Source: Euphorbia lathyris (Eukaryota; Streptophyta; Magnoliopsida; Malpighiales; Euphorbiaceae). Taken from it: DNA of 64,000 nucleotides. The stretch lies in the NCBI RefSeq assembly GCF_963576675.1, contig NC_088918.1, positions 34,815,501 to 34,879,500 of the forward strand, in the 5' to 3' direction. The position numbers and the translations under genes are program-made. This document shows, in pieces, positions 57,631 through 64,000 of the stretch (the first letter of the stretch is position 1; each line of letters starts with the position of its first letter). A model generated the notes under the pieces. It did no database searches. It was not told where the DNA came from and saw only the letters and a list, made by a program, of their open reading frames with translations.

Positions 57631-58311
57631 CTTGAATCATCTAATGCATGCAAAACTGGTATGGGGTCGACCCTCACAAAAATGGGAACTGTGTTAGGAT
57701 GAAAGACAAAGAAATAAATGAAGGGACTGTTTCAGGATGAAAGACAGAGATTTGAATTCTCAATCTCTCTTAGCCTCATGTGGTTGCTTCTATGTGTTTT
57801 GAATTTAAAACATAGGGAGGAAAAAATCAAAATGTGAATTAGAAATTGAGTAAATAAATACCTCTGTACCAGTGATTTCGTCATTAAACTCGGAGGTTTC
57901 CCAGCCCACACCATCCTGGCGAATTCAGAGGTAGAGAAAACCCTTTCTTTTATCCACGCAAGAGATGAGATAAGGTAGCTTGTTAGGAACAAAGAGAGAG
58001 GGTTAATCAGCTCTCTCTCCTCACTACCTTGAAAGGATCTTGCCTCTATCTCTGTTTTATTATAATCAAGAAGAAAAGAATGTGAAAAGGCGGGGAACCT
58101 CACAAAAATCGGAAAGTAAAGCATATTAAATGGAAGGTACTTGGACATTTTTTTAGTTTTATAGATAGTCACACAGAAAAAGTAGGAAAACAATTGTAAC
58201 ACGTAAGAACTCAAAAAGTCGGAAGCGAAAGGAAGATAATTTTTTAGTAATATAGAAAATAAGTAGGGAAAATTTTAGAATTAAAAAGTTTTGAAAGCAT
58301 GCCACACTTAC
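57631..58311 (-). other. Intergenic stretch with a possible small exon
   Basis: On the minus strand an ATG at 57912-57914 opens a 53-nt frame (MVWAGKPPSLMTKSLVQ) ending at GTACAGAG|GTATTT, a plausible donor, with a CT-rich leader before it. I recognise no family and no following exon. Otherwise empty. Confidence 0.25.
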
Positions 58312-59795
58312 TGTTAAGCCCAAAATATACCTAAAATATCATCAATAATTACATCAATATTGCTATGAATTTATGCTGTTTATATCTGTTTAGAATACTT
58401 TTACTCTCGAATATGTTTCTTTCATTCAAGGTACATAAATATTTGGTAACATCCAAATAGGAGTGAAAAAGGATCAAAAATAGAAGAAAAACCCTACAAA
58501 AGGAGTCGAAGACGACGAAAATTAATAACGCCAAATCGAGGATGAGAACGAAAGCCAAAGACGCGGAAAAGTTCCTTGCCGCGACCGCGGCCCCCCCAAT
58601 TCTCGGTCGCGACACGCGTTCTTCAGAAACTTCTTCCCTTCATTCGAAGACCAATTTGATGCTCCCCCATTCTCGGCCGTGAATTAAATATTCTCGGTAA
58701 GAGCAGAAATCTGTAGAAGCCAAATTGCACACTTTCGTTTTCGACGAAACGCGTTCGTTCGGGTGGATAAAGACGTCCTTTCACAACGAATACGATTCTT
58801 CACAACGGACACGGCATTTCAATCAAGACTCTTCAACATCTATAAATAAAGAGTTGATGGAGAGTTGAAGATATGTAGAAGAAAGAGATTAGTATAGAAT
58901 TTATGTAGAAATTCCGAGTCAAGTGATTCAGAATTTAGATTTCATTTCTGTTCAAAACAATATGATGTACACACATTGTTTATTCAATAATAACAAATTC
59001 AGTAATGTTTAGACATTGTTCCAATTTAGTTTTCATTTTGATAGTAGACAGACCCCGTCTCTATTACGAAGATTCAACAAGAACATTGAGTAGAGGATCC
59101 GCCCCTGAGCCGGACAAACTCTAACGAAACCCAAGGAAAGGATTGACAACCCGTTCACTTACAAGTCGTCGAATGTTTCCATGCTCCATGTTCTCTGTAA
59201 ACTTGTATCAATTTATATTTCATCTAATAAAGTCCGTTCTATTCGATAGATTTTTATGCAGCACTTTGGTAAAGGATCCGAAGTGGATTGATGCTGGTGT
59301 TTTCATTAAAACGTATTTAATTCAAAATCTTTACAAGGAAACTTTGTTGAACACTTAGACAAATTATTATCTCGGTAGAGTTTTAATTTGGTTAAGGAAG
59401 CAATCTAAACCAGTTAGGAGGATTGTTGCGTTCAAAGCCTAAAAATTAGAGGTTCCGTCATTTATTTCATCTTTATAATTCATACAAAGTTTAAAGTTGT
59501 TTTCTTTGCTTAATGCAAACAAATACATTTGTTTACTTTTCTAAAAAGTACTAAGCGTTCCTGTCTTGCAAATTCATTCTTAAATCAGAATATTTTCTAA
59601 CATATTCATACTCTAATCTAATTCTTATTCTAACAGATTCAAAACCAAAACCGATTTAATGATTTTCCTTACTATAAATCTTATAAGTAAATTTAACCGA
59701 TTCAAAATAAGTTTTTGTTAAAAAACGTTCCCTGTGGGATCGATATCTTTTATTACTACAAGCGTATACCGTGCACTTGCAGAAATCGCTCAACA
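58312..59795 (+). repeat. Athila-type 5' LTR (about 1484 bp)
   Basis: The right end ...CGCTCAACA is fixed by the primer site six bases later. The left end TGTTAAGCCC is inferred from the TG...CA rule, as no second LTR is available. A TATAAATAAA box is at 58841-58850. Confidence 0.7.
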
Positions 59796-59801
59796 AGTTT
59801 T

Positions 59802-59819
59802 TGGCGCCGTTGCCGGGGA
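59802..59819 (+). promoter_or_regulatory. Primer-binding site, tRNA-Asp type
   Basis: TGGCGCCGTTGCCGGGGA is complementary to the 3' end of plant tRNA-Asp and starts minus-strand DNA synthesis. Confidence 0.9.
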
Positions 59820-59986
59820 GCGCCAAATTTTTTGACAAAAATTTAGATTTTTCGTATTTTATTTCGAATCTAGGTTTATTCATACTTATTCAAACTTTTA
59901 TATTTTATTTATTTTTAGTTACTAACATATTTATTTTTCAAATTCTGTTTTGTAGGTAGTTTCGGTTCGTGCGAAATTTCAGGTTC

Positions 59987-61725
59987 ATGCGCAGTTCTCG
60001 AAGTTCAGGCACGTCACCAGATCCTATTGACCCAGAAATTGAAAGAACTCTTAAAAAGAACAAGAAAGAAAAGAAAAAGAAAAACAAAACTCCAATAAAA
60101 ACTAGAATTACCGAGCCAGAAGTTATGGCCACACTTATGGATTACGCTAGGCTAGGAGTGGTCGATGTAACGAACAGTATAGTTAGACCCCAAATTAATG
60201 CAAATCAATTTGAGATTAAGCCAGCTTTGCTTAATATGTTACAAAATAACGTAACATTTTACGGGTTACCTAACGAAAATCCTAACACCCATTTGACAAA
60301 TTTCTTAGAAATTTGTGACACTTTTAAAATACCAAATGTGACTGCAGAAGCAATCAATCTTCGCATTTTCCTTTTACTTTGAAGGATCGAGCCAAAGAAT
60401 GGTTGACTTCTATGCCAGCCGCAACATTTGAGACTTGGGAGCAATTAGCCCAAGCATTTTTATCAAATTTTTTTCCTTTAGCAAAAACCGCAAGAGTCAT
60501 TAAAGAGTTAACATCTTTTTCTCAAAATGATAATGAAACTCTTTATGAGGCTTGGGAACGTTTTAAAGAACTTCAACGTTTATGCCCGCACCACCAATTG
60601 CCCGCTGAACTTTTAATGCAAACATTTTATAATGGGCTAAATCCTACAACTAAAGGTTCATTGGACGCTATGTCTGGAGGGTTATTCATGAAGAAAACAT
60701 CTGCCCAAGCAAGAGAACTTTTGGAGGAAATGGCAATTAACAGCAGTATGTGGCCCGCAGAACGTGGACATGTACCAATAGCGAAACCATCATCCTCAAC
60801 TACGTCATCAGTTAAAAGTATAGTGAATCTTGATCCAGTTGCGATGTTGCAAGCCCAGTTTTCTGCCTTACCGCACAAAATTGATAGGTTTATGGCACCG
60901 TGTGATCCTAATGGTAAGCCAATCCAAACGAATGTGGATTATGAAGGTATGAGCGAAATTGAACAGGTAAACTTTGTCCAAGGGCAAAACCAACCTAATA
61001 ACCCTTACTCCAATACATATAATCCTGGATGGAGAAATCATCCTAACTTTAACTGGAGAGATAATAATAATAATGCTAATGCTAATCAAAATCGTGCCAC
61101 TAATTATCAAAATCAATCAAGAGATACGATTAGCACTTTATCTTCTAAAATCGACAAATTTATTGATGCTATGAGCGGAAAAATAAGTAATCACGACGAT
61201 GGTTTTAAACGGATCGAAAATAAATTCGATCAGCTTATTAAAAACCAATCATCTAGCATCCATAATTTGGAGGTTCAAATTGGACAACTCGCTAAATCAA
61301 TTCCATCCCGCAAAGAGGGAAGTCTTCCAAGCCATACGGAAGAAAATCCGAAAGAGCATGTTAAGGCTATCACTCTTCGTTCAGGGAAAAATTACTTAGG
61401 TCCGGAAATGCCCGAAAATTCGACTTTACCTGGAACTGATTTACCAAAGTCCAAAGAAGATATATTAAATCAAAAAGATGCACCAATTGACTCTAGTACA
61501 AAACTTTTTGTACCCAAACCACCTTTTCCACACAAAGTCCGTAATAAGGACTATGACAAACAACTTTTAATATTTTTAGACAAACTTAAAAATTTGCATA
61601 TTAATTTGACGTTTATGGATGCGATTACGCAAATTCCCAATTATGGTAAATTTCTCAAAGATTTAATTTCAAAGAAAATCAGTTGGGAAGGAATTTCATC
61701 CATTTCACTAACTGAAGATTGCAGT
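59987..61725 (+). pseudogene. Athila gag, one frameshift
   Basis: The frame starts at ATG 59987 with a basic, Lys-rich N-terminus (about residues 23-40) and then has LNMLQNNVTFYGLPNENP and LTNFLEICDTF. A single-base loss near 60370 shifts it; the other frame continues with RAKEWLTSMPAATF, WEQLAQAFLSNFFP, TLYEAWERFKELQRLCP and FYNGLNPTTKGSLDAMSGG. An Asn-rich segment and a coiled-coil-like stretch (61130-61330) follow, and then the IPSRKEGSLPSHTEENPKE linker. This is the Athila Retrotrans_gag arrangement. Confidence 0.88.
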
Positions 61726-61787
61726 TCAATGGCATCAAGTTAATGTTTGCTCCTAAATCACAGAGACAACTGGGAAATTCAATTGTG
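61726..61787. repeat. Inverted insertion in the Athila protease region
   Basis: Positions 61730-61783 are the reverse complement of 61854-61907 with two mismatches, with a 70-nt spacer between them. The inserted block falls between the gag-pro linker codons and SSNLPTKLKDPG. It adds a length that is not a multiple of three and brings a TAA at 61741-61743. Confidence 0.9.
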
Positions 61788-63302
61788 TCCAGTAATTTGC
61801 CCACAAAACTCAAAGATCCCGGATGTTTTACCATTCCGTGTAAATTGGGAGATATTGAATTTCCCAGTTGTCTCTGTGATTTAGGAGCAAGCATTAATTT
61901 GATGCCATTATCTATTTTTAATAAGTTAGGCTTAGAAGAAGATATCAAACGTACCAATATGGTTTTGCAATTAGCGGATCAAACCACTAAAAGACCATAC
62001 GGTATAATTGAGGATGTTTTAGTTAAAGTTGACAAATTTATCTTTCCTACTGATTTCGTTATTTTAGATTTTGCTTATGACATTAATTGTTCGCTAATCT
62101 TTGGTAGACCGTTCATGAACACGGGACGTGCTCTAGTTGATGTATCGGAAGGGAAAGTAGTTTTACGAATAGGAGATGATAAGATTGAGTTTGATATGAA
62201 CCAAGCGATGAAATATCCTATGGAAGATTTCGCTTGTATGAAACTTGATTTGATTGAAGAATGTGTCAATGACATTGTTCAAAAAGAAGAAATAATAGAA
62301 CCTATAATGAGTGAGGAACTAGAAGATAAGGACCTAGAACCTTTGATTCAAGAAGATGGACCAGTTCCACCTTCGATTATAGTTCCACCTAAATTAGAAC
62401 TTAAAGAATTACCAAGTCATTTGAGGTACGCTTTCTTAGGCGAAGGCGATTCTCTACCTATAATTATCTCTAACAAGTTAACACAGGTTCAAGAAGAGAA
62501 ATTGAAAGAAGTTGTTAGAAATAGGATAGGAAGTATGGGTTGGCAAATTTCAGACTTAAAAGGTATTAATCCGAGTATTGTAATGCATAGAATTCACTTA
62601 GAAGAAGATAAGCCACCTAAAGCGGATAGGCAAAGACGCCTAAATCCGAATATGAAAGAAGTAGTCAAAAATGAGATTACTAAACTTCTGGACAATGGAA
62701 TCATCTACCCTATTTCGGATAGTGAATGGGTTAGTCCAATCCATTATGTACCTAAAAAGGGAGGCATAACAGTTGTAAGGAATGAAGAAGGTGAATTAAT
62801 ACCTACACGAACCACCACTGGTTGGAGGGTTTGTATAGACTATAGGAACCTAAATAAAGCAACTAGGAAAGATCATTTTCCTCTACCTTTCATTGATCAA
62901 ATGATCGAAAGGATAGTTGGTCATGCTTTCTACTGTTTTCTAGACGGTTACTCCGGATTCTTTCAAATATATATTTACCCGGATGACCAAGATAAAACGA
63001 CCTTCACATGTCCTTACGGAACATTTGCATATAGGAGAATGCCCTTTGGTCTATGTAACGCACCTGCAACATTTCAACGTTGTATGACTGCGATTTTTAA
63101 TGATTTCATTGAAGATATCATGGAAGTTTTTATGGATGATTTTTCAGTTTATGGAGATTCTTTTGATTCGTGCCTAAAAAACTTGGATAAAGTTTTGTCT
63201 AGGTGTGAAGAAACAAAATTGGTATTAAACTGGGAAAAATGTCATTTCATGGTTGACGAAGGAATTGTTTTAGGTCACAAAATATCTGAAAAAGGATTAT
63301 AA
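61788..63302 (+). pseudogene. Athila protease and reverse transcriptase
   Basis: The protease starts with PTKLKDPGCFTIPCKLGD and has the active-site motif CLCDLGASINLMPLSIF, then LIFGRPFMNTGRALVDV. After an acidic linker (62260-62400) comes RT, with GWRVCIDYRNLNKATRKDHF, HAFYCFLDGYSGFFQIYI, YRRMPFGLCNAPATFQRCM and the catalytic MEVFMDDFSVYG. The frame ends at ISEKGL with TAA at 63300-63302, where related elements continue. Confidence 0.92.
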
Positions 63303-64000
63303 GTGGATAGATCAAAAACTTCAGTAATAGAAAAATTACCCCCTCCAACTACTGTTAAGGGAGTAAGATCATTTTTAGGACATGCTGGTTTTTACAGAAG
63401 ATTTATCAAGAATTTTTCTATAATTTCCAAACCACTCACTAATCTACTCATGAAAGATTCAACCTTTGATTTTAATGAAGATTGCGTTAAAGCTTTCGAA
63501 ACATTGAAAACAGCTTTAGTCAGTGCACCTATTATTGCTAAACCCGATTGGGATTTACCCTTTGAAATTATGTGTGATGCAAGTGATTTAGATGTCGGAT
63601 GTGTTTTAGGTCAAAGGAAGGATAAGAAACTTCATGTCATTTATTATGCAAGTCACACACTGTCCGGTGCACAATTAAACTACACCACAACTGAGAAAGA
63701 AATGTTAGCTGTAGTTTTTGCATGTGATAAGTTTAGGTCATACTTGTTAGGTTCGAAAGTTATTATTTATACTGATCATGCAGCATTAAGATATCTATTT
63801 GCTAAAAAGGATGCAAAACCACGTCTCATTAGATGGGTTTTATTGTTACAAGAATTTGATATAGAAATAAAAGACAAAAAGGGAGTAGAAAACCTTGTCG
63901 CCGATCATCTATCGAGACTTGAAGATGAAAACGGTCCTATAGGTGAAACTAACGGTATACGAGATGATTTCCCTGATGAACATCTCTATCAAATGAAAAG
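63303..64000 (+). pseudogene. Athila RNase H region, open to the window end
   Basis: After the nonsense codon the same frame continues with [63 protein letters not shown] and [10 protein letters not shown]. The DASD, TEKE and TDH residues of RNase H are present. No further stop is seen before position 64000. Confidence 0.9.

Larger units (their letters stand above)
58312..64000 (+). mobile_element. Athila-type Ty3/gypsy retrotransposon, cut by the window end
   Basis: A 5' LTR is followed by a tRNA-Asp-type primer site TGGCGCCGTTGCCGGGGA (59802-59819), gag, protease, RT and RNase H in the normal order. Integrase and the 3' LTR lie beyond the window. Domain sequences match the Athila lineage. 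Three lesions are seen: a one-base frameshift near 60370, an insertion at about 61726-61787, and a nonsense codon TAA at 63300-63302. All three make this copy defective. Confidence 0.9.

Overview
The window is nuclear DNA of a plant, almost certainly a eudicot. It is AT-rich, contains one multi-exon gene with GT-AG introns, and is otherwise a dense nest of plant transposons: Athila-type and Tat-type Ty3/gypsy elements, a chromovirus-like solo LTR, RTE and L1 LINEs, an Au-like SINE, a TRIM, and MULE, PIF/Harbinger, hAT and CACTA DNA elements, plus a satellite array. There is no bacterial-style operon, tRNA, rRNA or CRISPR array. Species cannot be named from the sequence.

Layout. 1-6.5 kb: the end of an LTR (1-710), a MULE-like element with 9-bp target duplications (1357-3062) and several foldback MITEs. 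6.9-15.6 kb, minus strand: the only clear host gene, a six-exon COMM-domain protein gene (270 aa), assembled from splice sites. Its introns carry a TRIM inside a solo LTR inside a TIR element, an Au-like SINE, a gypsy gag relic, a hAT-like element and a Tourist-like MITE. A second Tourist-like MITE sits about 100 bp upstream of its start codon. 16.1-22.1 kb: a MULE-like MITE family B copy hosting both a second family A element and a retroposed transcript, then a PIF/Harbinger element that keeps only its Myb-like ORF1 and is split by a solo LTR. 23.9-25.9 kb: an L1 LINE lacking its 3' half. 26.0-32.6 kb: a young non-autonomous Tat-like LTR element (LTRs 693 bp, 7 differences). 32.7-41.6 kb: a gag-pro-only LTR element (LTRs about 2135 bp, roughly 2% apart). 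42.5-43.3 kb: family B copy 2. 43.5-51.3 kb: a 140-bp satellite with a dimeric higher-order structure, split by a solo LTR that is itself split by a full-length RTE LINE with an intact 1022-codon ORF. 52.2 kb: a CACTA terminus. 53.6-57.6 kb: two 1432-bp solo LTRs in inverted orientation flanking a 5'-truncated RTE copy. 58.3-64 kb: an Athila-type element running off the window end, with three coding lesions, one of them an inverted templated insertion in the protease region.

How the parts relate. Most boundaries are fixed by target-site duplications, so insertion order can be read: satellite, then solo LTR, then LINE; MITE B, then MULE A2 and the retroposed transcript; PIF element, then solo LTR; an intronic TIR element, then solo LTR, then TRIM. 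The intact RTE and the identical sequence of its truncated relative suggest very recent activity. I did not find a novel multi-gene system. The most unusual items are the dimeric satellite, the inverted protease fragment in the Athila element, the duplicated primer-binding site in the gag-only element, the hairpin series in the 6.6-kb element, and the palindrome-rich MULE family.
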